This document shows, piece by piece, positions 16,297 through 26,162 of a DNA stretch of 48,536 bases. Every line of letters starts with the position of its first letter. Positions within the stretch are counted from its first letter, which is position 1. The notes under the pieces were generated by a model, which saw only the letters and a list, made by a program, of their open reading frames with translations, did not search any database and was not told where the DNA came from. Origin of the DNA: Chitinophagales bacterium (GTDB lineage Bacteria > Bacteroidota > Bacteroidia > Chitinophagales > Chitinophagaceae); assembly GCA_026931325.1 (NCBI GenBank), contig JAIXLO010000009.1:1-48536 (forward strand), given 5' to 3'. A program made the position numbers and the translations under genes.

Positions 16297-18880
16297 TTGT
16301 TAAAGTATATAATATTTATTTTTTGTATTTTTTTTAGTTATCCATCTTTAATAGCACAACAAGTTGTAATTCAGGGGATGGTAAAAGATACAACTAATAA
16401 ACCTATAGTTGGAGCATCGGTAATATTAAGGGCAAATGATAGTAATGGAATAATAAAGTATTATAAAATAACAGACGAAAATGGAATTTTTAAAATAACC
16501 ATTTCAAATATTAATCAACAATTATTTTTTCAAATTTCCTCTGTAGGTTTTGTTACTTATTCAGAGCATCTTACCAATCCTCTAATTTCTCTCAATAAAA
16601 TTTTTACACTTCAATCATATTTAGGAAATTTACCTGAGGTTTTTATAAAAGATAATCCTGATATCATAAAAAAGAATGACACTACAACATACATGGTAGC
16701 AGCTTTTGAAAGAGGAAATGAAAATAATATTGGAGATTTGCTTAAAAACTTGCCTGGTATAATTGTTACAGATAATGGTAAAGTAATTTTTAATGGGAAA
16801 ATGATAGATAGGGTTTTGATTGAAGATGATGATATTTTTGGAAATAACTATGCAGCATTAATAAAAAATGTTAGCACCAATGGTTTAGATAAAATAGATA
16901 TTATAGAGCATTATAATGATAGGTCAAAAATAGAAAATAGTAAGAAAGAAAAAGGTAACGAAACTGTACTTAATTTGAGGTATAAAAAAAAGAAATTAAG
17001 GTTATATAGTAGCATTAATTCAGCAGGTGGTTATTCTATTGAAAATTATGAAGTTAAAGCAGATATTGTAAGTCTTATTCCTAATGCAAAATTTGTATCT
17101 ACTGCAAATATGAATAGCTTGGGGACAACAGGAAGTTATTTATTAGGGAGAGAAAATAATTTGAATTTATTTGAAAACTACAATGAAGAGCCTATAACAA
17201 AAGTTGCAACAGTATCAAATCCTGTGAATTTTCATGATATAACACCAAATAATATTTCTACATCAAGGGCACTCTTTAATACAAGTAAATTTATTACAAT
17301 TAACAGTCAGTTAAAGGTCAGTAAAAAAATTATGGTAAAAGAATCTGTATCAATAATTGCAGACGATTATACACAAAGTAAAAAAACAATAGAAGTATTT
17401 AATAATCCATTACAACCATTAGTTATAGAAGAAGATGAAAAATTGGTAAAAAATAATAAACAATTTGATGTTGCTTTAGAAGCATCATGGTTGCCAAATG
17501 CAAAATTTCAATCAGTTTTAAAATACAATATAAGTTCTATTAATGCTACACATCAAAATAATGGCTTTTTATTTCAAAGCCCATTTTTTCAAAATTTGTA
17601 TCTAAAAGCCAAAAATCATCAACTTACTTTGAAAAATACAAAACTTATAACAGAAAAATCTTTATCAACCTTATGATGCACAAGAAGCTACAACTTTAAC
17701 TTAGGTATGATATGATTTTTATTCAGAAATATAGAAAATCTTTACAATTAACAGGTGTTCAAGATAATTATAAAATAAATAGTGAAGTTTTTCTTTATAA
17801 TAAAGAAAATAATTTGCAACTTACCAAGCACATATAATAATACCATTTTAATTTAACTAAAATAACATTCAGTTCAGTATGAACATTGTTTTTAATGATA
17901 GATGAAAACTGGGAATTTCACAATGGTCTGGACCAAGAAATGAGCAGCAAGTATTTAATAATATAATAACTGATAATAAATTACAATTACTGCCATCATT
18001 TAATTTTGAATATAGAATTAATAATGATAAGAGTTTATATCTCTATTTTCAGACACAGCCAATTTTCCCTCAAGTATATAGTTTAGGAAAATCTTATGTT
18101 TTTACAGGTCTTAACAGTATAGTTAAAGGAAGTAATGATTTGAAAATTTCAAGAGGCTTTACTTCAAGTATTTCTTACCATTATTTTGGTTCGGTAACGA
18201 AAAAAAGCATTTTTACAGTTTATTTATCTGTTAGTAATAATGCTATTAACTATCTTCAAAATTTAACCAATAGAGGGTTATATAGTTTTACATCTTTTGA
18301 AACAGCAAATGAAAAAAATTTATTTACAAATTGCTTTATTAAAGCAGAGCAAAAAATTGCAGAAAGTAAATCATGGCTAATTTTTACTACAAATGTATCT
18401 ATGTACAAAACATATAGCTTAGTAAATTATCAAAAAAATACCAATTATGGAAACTCTATTAAAACAGAATTAAGATGGAAAACTGATTGGAAAAAATGGT
18501 TTAATATCAATACTGGTATTATTTATAGCTATCAAACCTTAAATACATTTTCCAAGAGTATCAAAATAAATACCTTTTTTTCAAAAGTTCTAACATCTAA
18601 CACAGTCATAGGCTTTAAGTTTTTCAAAAAATTAAATGCAGATATATTAGTAGATTATCTTTTAAATAAATCTGATAATAAAGAAGTTAAACAAATCATT
18701 TTTACAGATGCACAGGTTATCTATAATGTAAGCAAAAGAATAAAATTTGGGGTAATAGCAAAAAATTTTTTTAATCAAAAAGAATTTATGCTTAATCAGT
18801 TTAATTCATTACAAAACACTATTAGCTATTTTAATCTTCAACCAGCATTTTACTTACTAACTTTTGGTATAAAACTTTAG
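16297..18880 (+). pseudogene. Decayed TonB-receptor-like outer-membrane barrel protein
   Basis: The first part (16297-17676, opening at TTG with no in-frame ATG nearby) encodes a signal peptide, a carboxypeptidase-regulatory-like domain (VVIQGMVKDTTNKPIVGASV) and a plug-like region (NIGDLLKNLPGIIVTDNGKV). It ends at a TGA at 17674. Homologous-looking sequence continues in other frames: LYQPYDAQEATT from 17660, YDMIFIQKYRKSLQLTGVQD from 17706, and a long C-terminal barrel from 17906 to 18880. At least three frameshifts and several stops are therefore present. An intact version would be roughly 850 residues and the partner of the GLPGLI protein. The accumulation of lesions argues for real decay. 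Confidence 0.75.
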
Positions 18881-18887
18881 TATTATT

Positions 18888-19586
18888 CTATTTCACAACT
18901 CCATTATTATTCCAATCTCTTCCAAAAACCTTTTGTAGTGTAGGGCTTGTTCTGGCTTCTGCTTTTGTTCTTATAGCTACTTCTTGTTCAGCTATTTTAT
19001 TAAACATGGCATTGGTTACAACACCTGCTAATAAATTATCCAAATTCAAATTAAGTTTTACTTTATCGCCTAAAACCATTTTTGCAGGAGCTACTAATTT
19101 GTCCCATTCTTTGGTTACATTATATTGGTCTAAGGCAGTTTTCATAATTGGTGTTACAGTTGTTCTAAGTTCTGTGCCAATAGTATTTCTAAAATAATCT
19201 GTTGCTGCTGTTCCGCCATTTTTTACAATATTTAATGCATCAGTAATATTCATTCTTTTAATACCACTTACAAAAACTGGTATTGAATTAGTAGCTGTTT
19301 GAGAAGCAGCAGTTGTAAGAGTGTTGGTAAATTTATCAATATCCTTACTCAATCCAAGTTGTTGCAATCTTTGTAAAACAGTATTTACATCTTTAGGTAA
19401 AATAGCACTCATTAAAGCATCTTTACTAATTAAGGCATTGCCATTACTGCCAATAGTCAATAATTCTTTTATGCCACTTATAGCATCTTGCTCTGTTAAA
19501 ACATTGCTGGCAATTTTTTGTATTGTATCGCAACTACTAAACATCATTCCAAAACTAATTAGCAGTATTAATGTTATACGCTTCAT
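18888..19586 (-). CDS. DUF4197 family lipoprotein
   Basis: The N-terminus is a lipoprotein signal peptide with Cys19 as the lipidation site (MKRITLILLISFGMMFSSCD). The rest matches the DUF4197 pattern: EQDAISGIKELLTIG, ILPKDVNTVLQRLQQLGLSKDIDKFTNTLTTAA, MNITDALNIVKNG, ATDYFRNTIGTELR, and the ending LQKVFGRDW. The domain is widespread in proteobacteria and Bacteroidota, and its function is unknown. The length of 232 aa is typical. It is tail-to-tail with the decayed barrel gene, 7 bases apart, and looks intact. Confidence 0.88.
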   Translation of the reverse strand: MKRITLILLISFGMMFSSCDTIQKIASNVLTEQDAISGIKELLTIGSNGNALISKDALMSAILPKDVNTVLQRLQQLGLSKDIDKFTNTLTTAASQTATNSIPVFVSGIKRMNITDALNIVKNGGTAATDYFRNTIGTELRTTVTPIMKTALDQYNVTKEWDKLVAPAKMVLGDKVKLNLNLDNLLAGVVTNAMFNKIAEQEVAIRTKAEARTSPTLQKVFGRDWNNNGVVK

Positions 19587-19672
19587 ATTACTTACATTTT
19601 TTATTGCTGCAAATGTAAGTTTTTCATTTTTGGTAGTATATAAAAAAGGTTATTGATTAAAGGAAAAAATTG

Positions 19673-20542
19673 TTATTGCTTTTTAGCAATTAACTTACCC
19701 GAATACTTTTTATCAATAGCTAATAAAATAAAGGGTTTAGTAGTATATGTTTGTTTTTCTCCAACCTTTGTTGAGTAGTTTAAAATTATATTATTACCAG
19801 CATCTAACATTAGATTTGATAATTGAATTGTTGTATTTTTAGTTGTTTCATTTAAAATAATAGTAACAACCGTTTGTTTTGAAAAATCAATTTTGGTTGG
19901 CTTACCATTTTTTCCCATTACTGTTGCAGCACCAAAAAATTTATCAAACTCATTTTGAGATGTTATTTTAAATGCTCCTTGTTGCTTAACATTATTTTTT
20001 ACAAAATAATTATTAAGTGTAGTATAATTTATTTTATTTACAGATGATGTTTCTTTTGTTGATGCTTCCTTTGCATGATACAATTTACTATCAGCTTTAA
20101 AAATTTTATACTTTATAACAAAGTCATTTGGTACATATAATACAATTGGTAGTTTACTATTGTATCTTAATAATAATGGTTGTAGATAAACAAATTTGTT
20201 AGTCAACTTTTCTTGTGGACAAGCCATTTTTGTTCCCCCCATTTCTCCTGAAGATTCTATCTCATAAAAGTTATAACCCCAACCATCTAAATTTTTTTCA
20301 GTTATATTTCCTATTAAAAAATATTTATTACAATCGAGCAATGCTTCTTTACCAACAAAAACTTCTACTTTAAAATTTTCTTCATTTTTTTCAATAGGCA
20401 CTTGTATATACACTTTTTTAAAACCTTCCTTAGCTTCAGGAAACATATTAATTTCTAATTTTTCGTATTTCATTTGTTGAGCATAAACATTTACACAAAC
20501 TAACATTAATAAACTTACAATAATTTTTTTTGTTTTTATCAT
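19673..20542 (-). CDS. Secreted ecotin-type protease inhibitor fused to a PrcB-like C-terminal domain
   Basis: Residues 1-21 are a Sec signal peptide. Residues about 24-155 align motif by motif with ecotin, the periplasmic inhibitor of trypsin-fold serine proteases: LDCNKYF, LDGWGYNFYE, the reactive loop TKMACP at 104-109, and RYNSKLPIVLYVPND at 126-140. The disulfide cysteines are kept (C71, C108). The residue at the P1 position is Lys105 where E. coli ecotin has Met, implying preference for trypsin-like proteases. Residues about 166-289 form an extra domain (INYTTLNNYF... KIDFSKQTVVTIIL...) resembling the C-terminal domain of PrcB, a subunit of the Treponema dentilisin protease complex. Ordinary ecotin ends near residue 160. 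Confidence 0.85.
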   Translation of the reverse strand: MIKTKKIIVSLLMLVCVNVYAQQMKYEKLEINMFPEAKEGFKKVYIQVPIEKNEENFKVEVFVGKEALLDCNKYFLIGNITEKNLDGWGYNFYEIESSGEMGGTKMACPQEKLTNKFVYLQPLLLRYNSKLPIVLYVPNDFVIKYKIFKADSKLYHAKEASTKETSSVNKINYTTLNNYFVKNNVKQQGAFKITSQNEFDKFFGAATVMGKNGKPTKIDFSKQTVVTIILNETTKNTTIQLSNLMLDAGNNIILNYSTKVGEKQTYTTKPFILLAIDKKYSGKLIAKKQ

Positions 20543-20629
20543 TTCTATTAAATTTTATTTAAGATACAAATAGTGTTGCTTTTACATAAATACAACACAA
20601 TAAACGAGCCATTTTTATTAAAAAATAAT

Positions 20630-21532
20630 TTATGCTTTTGGATGTGCTTTTTTGTAAATATCTTTTAACTGCTCAATAGTGTTATGAGTATAAACTTGTG
20701 TAGCTGCAAGACTACTATGACCAAGCAATTCTTTTACTGCATTAAGGTCTGCACCATTGTTCATTAAATGCGTAGCAAAACTATGACGTAAAATATGAGG
20801 GCTTCTTTTTTGAACTGTTGTTACTAATGACAAATATTTTTTCACAAAACCATATACTTGTCTTGGATTAAGAGTTTTACCTTTTTCTGTAATAAACAGT
20901 TGTGGCAAGTGTTTCAACTCTTCTGGCTTTAATGAAATATAATTTTTTATTTCATTCATCAACTCTTTAGAAATTGGAATTATACGTTCTTTATTTCCTT
21001 TACCAATTACTTTTATTTGTTGATAATAAATATCAATATACTCTTGTTTTAGCTGAATTAATTCACTTAAACGAATACCTGTATTATAAAATAATTCTAA
21101 TACTAATTTTTCTGTTTTGCCTTTCCAATCATCTGTAAATTCAACATGTTCAAGCAAAGTGTGTATATTATCTTCTTGAACAAAAACAGGTAATCTTTTA
21201 TTTATTTTAGGAGATATTATTGTTGTCATTGGCGACTTTGTAATAGCTTCTTTTTTAAGATGAAATTTAAAAAAAGATTTTAGGGCAGAAATTTTTCTGT
21301 TCAAAGTTTTGGCTGTAAGGTTTTCATCTCCTTTTAATGTAGCTAACCAACTTCTTATCATCATAGCATTGATGGCAGTAATAGAGGGATTTTCATAGTT
21401 TGTATTGATGAAAGAAAAAAATTGTTCTAAATCGTTTTGATAGGCAATCAGTGTGTGAGCAGAATATCGTTTCTCAAACTTTAAATAGTTGAGAAAACTT
21501 TGTAGAAAGATATTTGGCTCAGTTGTTTGCAT
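20630..21532 (-). CDS. xerC: Tyrosine recombinase XerC/XerD
   Basis: This is a site-specific tyrosine recombinase of the type that resolves chromosome dimers at dif. The N-terminal SAM-like DNA-binding domain (FLNYLKFEKRYSAHTLIAYQ) is followed by the catalytic domain with all six residues: R154 (TGIRLSEL), K178 (VIGKGNKER), H246 and R249 (HILRHSFATHL), H272 (LLGHSS) and Y281 (TQVYTH). The length of 300 aa is normal for a housekeeping Xer protein, not a phage integrase. rpsU lies just upstream but a hairpin separates them. XerC versus XerD cannot be decided here. Confidence 0.92.
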   Translation of the reverse strand: MQTTEPNIFLQSFLNYLKFEKRYSAHTLIAYQNDLEQFFSFINTNYENPSITAINAMMIRSWLATLKGDENLTAKTLNRKISALKSFFKFHLKKEAITKSPMTTIISPKINKRLPVFVQEDNIHTLLEHVEFTDDWKGKTEKLVLELFYNTGIRLSELIQLKQEYIDIYYQQIKVIGKGNKERIIPISKELMNEIKNYISLKPEELKHLPQLFITEKGKTLNPRQVYGFVKKYLSLVTTVQKRSPHILRHSFATHLMNNGADLNAVKELLGHSSLAATQVYTHNTIEQLKDIYKKAHPKA

Positions 21533-21533
21533 A

Positions 21534-21575
21534 AAAAAAGTAGTCTAAGTTACTTATACTTACACTACTTTAAAT
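21534..21575 (-). terminator. Terminator between rpsU and xerC
   Basis: AAAGTAGT (21537-21544) pairs with ACTACTTT (21564-21571). Inside, TAAGT and ACTTA pair across a single mismatch. On the minus strand the stem ends in TTTTTTT and lies about 25 bases past the rpsU stop, so rpsU is probably terminated before xerC. Confidence 0.65.
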
Positions 21576-21596
21576 ATGTTGGGCATAAAAGGTTTA

Positions 21597-21794
21597 TTAA
21601 CCTTCTATTTTTCCACTTACTATTTGTTGCTTGTAAATTGCTTTTAAAACTTGGTCTCTGCGTTTAACAGAAGGTTTTGTAAACGTTTGACGTTCTCTTA
21701 ACTGTAACAAGATTTTACTTTTTTCAAATTTTTTCTTGTACTTTTTTAAAGCTTTGTCAATGTTTTCGCAATCTTTTGAATCAATAATAAGCAT
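21597..21794 (-). CDS. rpsU: 30S ribosomal protein S21
   Basis: A 65-residue basic protein with the S21 pattern: an N-terminal MLIIDSKDCENIDKALKKYKK, a KFEKSKILLQLRERQTFTKP middle and a KRRDQVLKAIYKQ tail. S21 sits near the anti-Shine-Dalgarno on the 30S platform and helps initiation. Bacteroidota S21 is known for its place in ribosomes that do not rely on Shine-Dalgarno pairing, which fits the lack of such sites in this window. The start is an ATG at 21794. The gene is followed by a hairpin terminator before xerC. Confidence 0.95.
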   Translation of the reverse strand: MLIIDSKDCENIDKALKKYKKKFEKSKILLQLRERQTFTKPSVKRRDQVLKAIYKQQIVSGKIEG

Positions 21795-21938
21795 TTGTTT
21801 ATACCTCCTTTGATGATAAAATGGGGTGCAAAGATAGGTGCAATGATGACAAATCCAAATATTTTGTAATTGTTTATTGTCTTTGGCTTAGTTTTACCCT
21901 TATCAAAATACAAAGACTTAGTTTAATTTTTGTTTAAA

Positions 21939-23984
21939 ATGCCTTTAAAAGCTGGTTTAAAATACATTAATAAACATCAGTGGTTAATACCTTTAATAGG
22001 TATTTTGCTTGCTTATTTACCTTTATTAAGTTCTATAATGTCTTTAAAAAATGACACTACAGTTCTATCCTATCCTATTTTTTATTATTTCAGTTCTCAA
22101 ATACATCATGGTATTTTTCCTTTTTGGCATTATAATATGCACTTAGGTTTTGCATTATATGCAGACCCAGGTACACCTTTTTTAAATCCTTTGTTTTGGC
22201 TTTTTGCTTTAATAGGAAATTCAATCAGTATATATTCTTTTTACATTTTCATTCATTTACTTATTGGTGTATATGGAATGTATCTTCTTAGCAAGCAATT
22301 AGGCTTTGAAAATAGAACAAGTTCAATTTTATCAATTGCATATATTGCTGGAGGTTATTTTGTTTCACATTTACAACATTCAAATCATATTGTTGAATGT
22401 ACTTATTTGCCTTGGGTTATAAATTATTTATTTGCACTTTTTAAAAAGCCTTGTTTTAAAAATGCAGTTTTATTAGGCTTATTTTTTTATTTGTTTACCA
22501 TTAGTGGTTATCCAGGTTTTGCAATAGGTATGCCTTATTTTATTATAATACTTGGTATAGGCTATTTTATTGTATCGCCAACAAAAAAAACAATTAAACA
22601 AAATAGCAAAGCATTATTGCTTTTTGGATTAAGTGTATTAATAGCAGTTATTCTTTGTTTGCCTTTTTTAAATGCTTTATATCATAATTTAGAGAACTTT
22701 CAAAGAAGTTCTGTTTTTACAGGAGGTAGTTATTTACACGAAGGAGGAGCAAGCCCTGCTCTTGGATTAATAAGTTTTATTTTACCATTGGCAAGTGTTG
22801 TACAAAAAACACCTTTTGCCTCATCTGATATTTCTTGGAACAATATGTATTTTGGTTTAGTGCCTTTTATATTTTTATTATCTGCATTAAAATATAAAAA
22901 TATTCGTAGCCTTTTACCTCACTTGTTGGTTATTGCTTTCTTTTTAGACATGTCGTTTGAAGGGCAGATAAAGCAACTTTTTTTTAAAATTCCACTTTTA
23001 AATTTTCTTCGTTATAATGGAGGTTTAAGAATTTATGCAATCTTAAGTTTTTTGATAATTGCTGGAACAGCATTGAACAATTATTTTTCTGAAGAAAAGC
23101 CTTTGATTATAAAACATAAAAAAATTATTAAGGTTTTACTATTTATTATAAGCATAACATTTTTATCAGCATTTATAATTGGAATAATCAATCATCAACT
23201 ACTATTAAATACAAAAGATGGTTTTGTAAAAGCTATTTTACATATTGGATTTATACCTGCTGTTTTATTACAAAGTGCTTATGTAATAATAATGTTATTA
23301 CTTATAAAAAAATGGATTCATCAAAAACATAAATTATTGTTATTAGCTATTGCAGATATTATTATATGTTTTTGGGTAAACTTACCATTTACAGGGCTAA
23401 GTATTAAATCAATGCCATCAATTAAAAAAGATATTGAAGCATCTACAAAATATATACAAAACATACAAGGCTATGAAATTATAACAAAGGAACTGCAACA
23501 GCCAGCAGTAAATCATGTTGTATATGCACCTGCATTAATGAGTAATAAAGTTGGTGTTATTCCTTTACATGCTTATCCTTCAGGGAAAAAAACATATTTT
23601 GATTTTGTAGAAAAAAATGGATTTAATTATTTTAATCATCGCCCTGTTTGTTTTTTATTTTCAGATTCTTTAAAAGCATTGCCTTATACAATTGATGCTG
23701 CAAATATGTTTATTCAATGCTCTACAAGTGTTGAAGATACTTTATACATTCATCAAAACTTTGATAAAAATTGGTATGCATTTTCAAATAATAACCCTTT
23801 AAAAATAGAAGTATGGCAAAATACTTTTATGAAAATTATATTGCCTTCCAATACTAACAATATTACATTGAAGTATCAAGATGCAATAAGCAATAAATTA
23901 TTATTTATTCCATTCATTGGTATAATAACGATAGCTATTTATTTTTTGATACTTTATTTTAAAAGAAAAAATAGCCACACATAA
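21939..23984 (+). CDS. YfhO-like polytopic membrane protein
   Basis: A large integral membrane protein (681 aa from the ATG at 21939; a TTG three codons upstream is less likely). It has about a dozen hydrophobic helices, then a C-terminal extracytoplasmic region from about 500 and a last helix at the very end (LLFIPFIGIITIAIYFLIL) followed by KRK. The opening layout (LIPLIGILLAYLPLLSSI, then DTTVLSYPIFYYFSSQIHHGIFPFWHYNMHLGFALYADPG) matches YfhO-family proteins, which have a GT-C glycosyltransferase-like fold. A role in transferring lipid-linked sugars to an envelope polymer is likely from the family. It is followed by ribE after 20 bases. Confidence 0.8.
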   Translation: MPLKAGLKYINKHQWLIPLIGILLAYLPLLSSIMSLKNDTTVLSYPIFYYFSSQIHHGIFPFWHYNMHLGFALYADPGTPFLNPLFWLFALIGNSISIYSFYIFIHLLIGVYGMYLLSKQLGFENRTSSILSIAYIAGGYFVSHLQHSNHIVECTYLPWVINYLFALFKKPCFKNAVLLGLFFYLFTISGYPGFAIGMPYFIIILGIGYFIVSPTKKTIKQNSKALLLFGLSVLIAVILCLPFLNALYHNLENFQRSSVFTGGSYLHEGGASPALGLISFILPLASVVQKTPFASSDISWNNMYFGLVPFIFLLSALKYKNIRSLLPHLLVIAFFLDMSFEGQIKQLFFKIPLLNFLRYNGGLRIYAILSFLIIAGTALNNYFSEEKPLIIKHKKIIKVLLFIISITFLSAFIIGIINHQLLLNTKDGFVKAILHIGFIPAVLLQSAYVIIMLLLIKKWIHQKHKLLLLAIADIIICFWVNLPFTGLSIKSMPSIKKDIEASTKYIQNIQGYEIITKELQQPAVNHVVYAPALMSNKVGVIPLHAYPSGKKTYFDFVEKNGFNYFNHRPVCFLFSDSLKALPYTIDAANMFIQCSTSVEDTLYIHQNFDKNWYAFSNNNPLKIEVWQNTFMKIILPSNTNNITLKYQDAISNKLLFIPFIGIITIAIYFLILYFKRKNSHT

Positions 23985-24004
23985 TTTTATAAAAAAATAA
24001 TACA

Positions 24005-24595
24005 ATGTTTACAGGAATTATTGAAACAACAGGAAAAATAAAAGAAATTTTAACTAACGGAAGTAATAAAACTTTTGTAATAGAAAGCAATATAAGCAAT
24101 GAACTAAAAGTTGATCAAAGTGTTGCACATAATGGCATTTGTCTTACTATAGAAGCCAGTAACAACAACACACATACTGTAACAACTGTTGATGAAACTT
24201 TACAAAAAACAACTGCTGCCTTATGGAAGGTGAATGATATAATTAATATAGAAAGATGCTTAATAGCCAATAGCAGAATAGATGGACATTTTGTACAAGG
24301 ACATGTAGATGATATTGCAATTTGTACAGATAAAAAAGATCTTGATGGCAGCTACTTATATCAATTTGAATTTGATAAAAAGTTTGCAACATTAATAATA
24401 GAAAAAGGCTCTGTGTGTATCAATGGTATTAGTCTTACTTGTTTTAATGTTACTAATAATAGTTTTCAAGTAGCTATTATTCCATATACATTTCAACACA
24501 CAAATATTCAATACATTGCTATTGGGAGCAAAGTAAATATTGAGTTTGATGTCTTAGGTAAGTATATCAACAGAGCTTTAGCATTAAAGAATTAA
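24005..24595 (+). CDS. ribE: Riboflavin synthase, alpha subunit
   Basis: The enzyme dismutates two 6,7-dimethyl-8-ribityllumazine molecules into riboflavin and a pyrimidine. The protein has the two tandem lumazine-binding repeats expected: MFTGIIETTGKIKEI with VAHNGICLTI in the first, and DGHFVQGHVDDIA with GSVCINGISLTCFNV in the second. The length of 196 aa is typical. The conserved N-terminal MFTGIIE fixes the start at 24005. Its stop codon interlocks with that of the convergent gene at 24592 (shared TTAA). It is 20 bases after the YfhO-like gene, so the two may be cotranscribed. Confidence 0.97.
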   Translation: MFTGIIETTGKIKEILTNGSNKTFVIESNISNELKVDQSVAHNGICLTIEASNNNTHTVTTVDETLQKTTAALWKVNDIINIERCLIANSRIDGHFVQGHVDDIAICTDKKDLDGSYLYQFEFDKKFATLIIEKGSVCINGISLTCFNVTNNSFQVAIIPYTFQHTNIQYIAIGSKVNIEFDVLGKYINRALALKN

Positions 24596-25413
24596 TCTTT
24601 CTTGTAAATAATTAATCCTTCTTCTGTTAAAGTGTATAGCAGCCTTTCTGTTTGTATAATTTTTTTAACTTCTTGTAATGAAATATTTACAGAAAATGTT
24701 TTTAGCTCTTGTAGTGCAATATCAAAAATTAAAAGTTGGTTATTTTTTCTTCCAAATAATTTTCCTTTAAGCACTTGCACATCTTGCCAATCTAACAAAT
24801 TTGTATAACTATTTTTCAAAGAACCATAATAGTCAAAAACAAGCCAACCATAGTTTTTATTATATAAATAAAGTAACCCATCTGCATCAATAATTTTTGA
24901 TGGGTTGGGTACATCATTAAATAATACTCTAAAATCAGAACTTGAAAAAATTACTCTCCCATAATCATTTACTTTTTTAATTACAGCATTTTGCTCATCA
25001 AAAATCCAAATATTATTATCATAGCTTTGAGCTATTGCTTTTACTTGTGTAATATTTAACTGCCTTAAATCTATTATAGCTTTGAAAGATAAAAACCTAT
25101 CTAAAACTAAAATTGTAGAAAAGTTTTTGTAATAGGCAAGAATCTTTAAAGGATTTGAAACATCAATAAAATCAATAGTACTATACTGTTTAATATCATT
25201 AAAAATACTTACACTATCTAAATTAGCATTTAGTTTTTTTATTTGATTAGTTGGTGTAACAAGAAAAATATTTCCTAAATTATCAATATTAAAGTTTGTA
25301 AAATTTCCTTTTACAGATTGATATAATGAATAGTTTATGGTAGTATCATTTGCATTAACTCTTATACTAAATAGGCAACAAAATAAAATATTTATAAAAA
25401 TTATTCTTTTCAT
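24592..25413 (-). CDS. Secreted protein, probably beta-propeller-like, unknown function
   Basis: A signal peptide (MKRIIFINILFCCLFSIRVNA) precedes about 250 residues with repeated strand patterns that read like propeller blades: FTNFNIDNLGNIFLVTPTNQIKKLN, KAIAQSYDNNIWIFDEQNAVIKKVN, and NPSKIIDADGLLYLYNKNYGWLVFD. I do not recognise a named family. The ATG at 25413 overlaps the stop of the LpxH-like gene (ATGA), which implies translational coupling as the last gene of a three-gene operon. A link to the envelope is inferred from that context only. Confidence 0.78.
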   Translation of the reverse strand: MKRIIFINILFCCLFSIRVNANDTTINYSLYQSVKGNFTNFNIDNLGNIFLVTPTNQIKKLNANLDSVSIFNDIKQYSTIDFIDVSNPLKILAYYKNFSTILVLDRFLSFKAIIDLRQLNITQVKAIAQSYDNNIWIFDEQNAVIKKVNDYGRVIFSSSDFRVLFNDVPNPSKIIDADGLLYLYNKNYGWLVFDYYGSLKNSYTNLLDWQDVQVLKGKLFGRKNNQLLIFDIALQELKTFSVNISLQEVKKIIQTERLLYTLTEEGLIIYKKD

Positions 25414-26162
25414 TTTTTTATTTCTATTGTATTACCATCAAAAACTGCATAAGTAAAATTATTTATCCAATCACCAATATTTATATAGTAGCTATTTTCA
25501 GAAATTGAAAGTTTTATTGGATAGTGTCTATGACCAAAAATAAAATAATCAAAATGTTCTTCTTTTAATTTTTCTTTAGAAAAAATATATAACCATTCTT
25601 TATCTTCTCCTAAAAAGTGTTCATCAGAAGTACCAGTTTTTTCTCTACTTTTTCTACTGAAATAATTAGCAATGCCTATACCCCAAGAAGGATGCAATGC
25701 ACCAAATAACCATTGACATATTTTATTTCTAAAAATTTTTTTGATGAACTTATATCCATGATCTCCTGGACCTAAGCCATCTCCATGACCAATAAATAAT
25801 TTTTTTCCAAAACGCTCAAATATTTTTGGTTCATAATAAACTTTAATGTTCAATTCTTTTTCAAAATATCCGTTCATCCACATATCATGATTGCCAACAA
25901 AAAAATAAATAGGTATTCCTGTATCTGTAATTTCAGCTAATTTTCCTAACAATCTTGTATAACCTTTTGGTACAACCGTTTTGTACTCAAACCAAAAATC
26001 AAACATATCGCCAAGAATAAAAATTTCTGAAGCAGATTGTTTAATACTATCTAAGAAAGCAACAATTTTTTTTTCTCTTTCAAGGCTGCTTTGATAATCT
26101 GGAGCTCCTAAATGAAAATCAGAAAGAAAATAAATATTTTTAGAAGTATCGGATATAGTCAT
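25410..26162 (-). CDS. UDP-2,3-diacylglucosamine diphosphatase-like metallophosphoesterase
   Basis: A calcineurin-type phosphoesterase in the LpxH-like group. LpxH hydrolyses UDP-2,3-diacylglucosamine to lipid X in lipid A synthesis. The metal-binding motifs are complete: SDFHLGAPD near the N-terminus, LGDMFDFWFEY, VGNHDMWM, GHGDGLGPGD and FGHRHYP. The length of 250 aa is normal. The start ATG at 26162 overlaps the upstream gene's stop (TAATG). The ATGA overlap with the following gene makes this the middle member of a tight operon. A sister phosphatase with another substrate cannot be excluded, so I give no gene symbol. Confidence 0.88.
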   Translation of the reverse strand: MTISDTSKNIYFLSDFHLGAPDYQSSLEREKKIVAFLDSIKQSASEIFILGDMFDFWFEYKTVVPKGYTRLLGKLAEITDTGIPIYFFVGNHDMWMNGYFEKELNIKVYYEPKIFERFGKKLFIGHGDGLGPGDHGYKFIKKIFRNKICQWLFGALHPSWGIGIANYFSRKSREKTGTSDEHFLGEDKEWLYIFSKEKLKEEHFDYFIFGHRHYPIKLSISENSYYINIGDWINNFTYAVFDGNTIEIKK

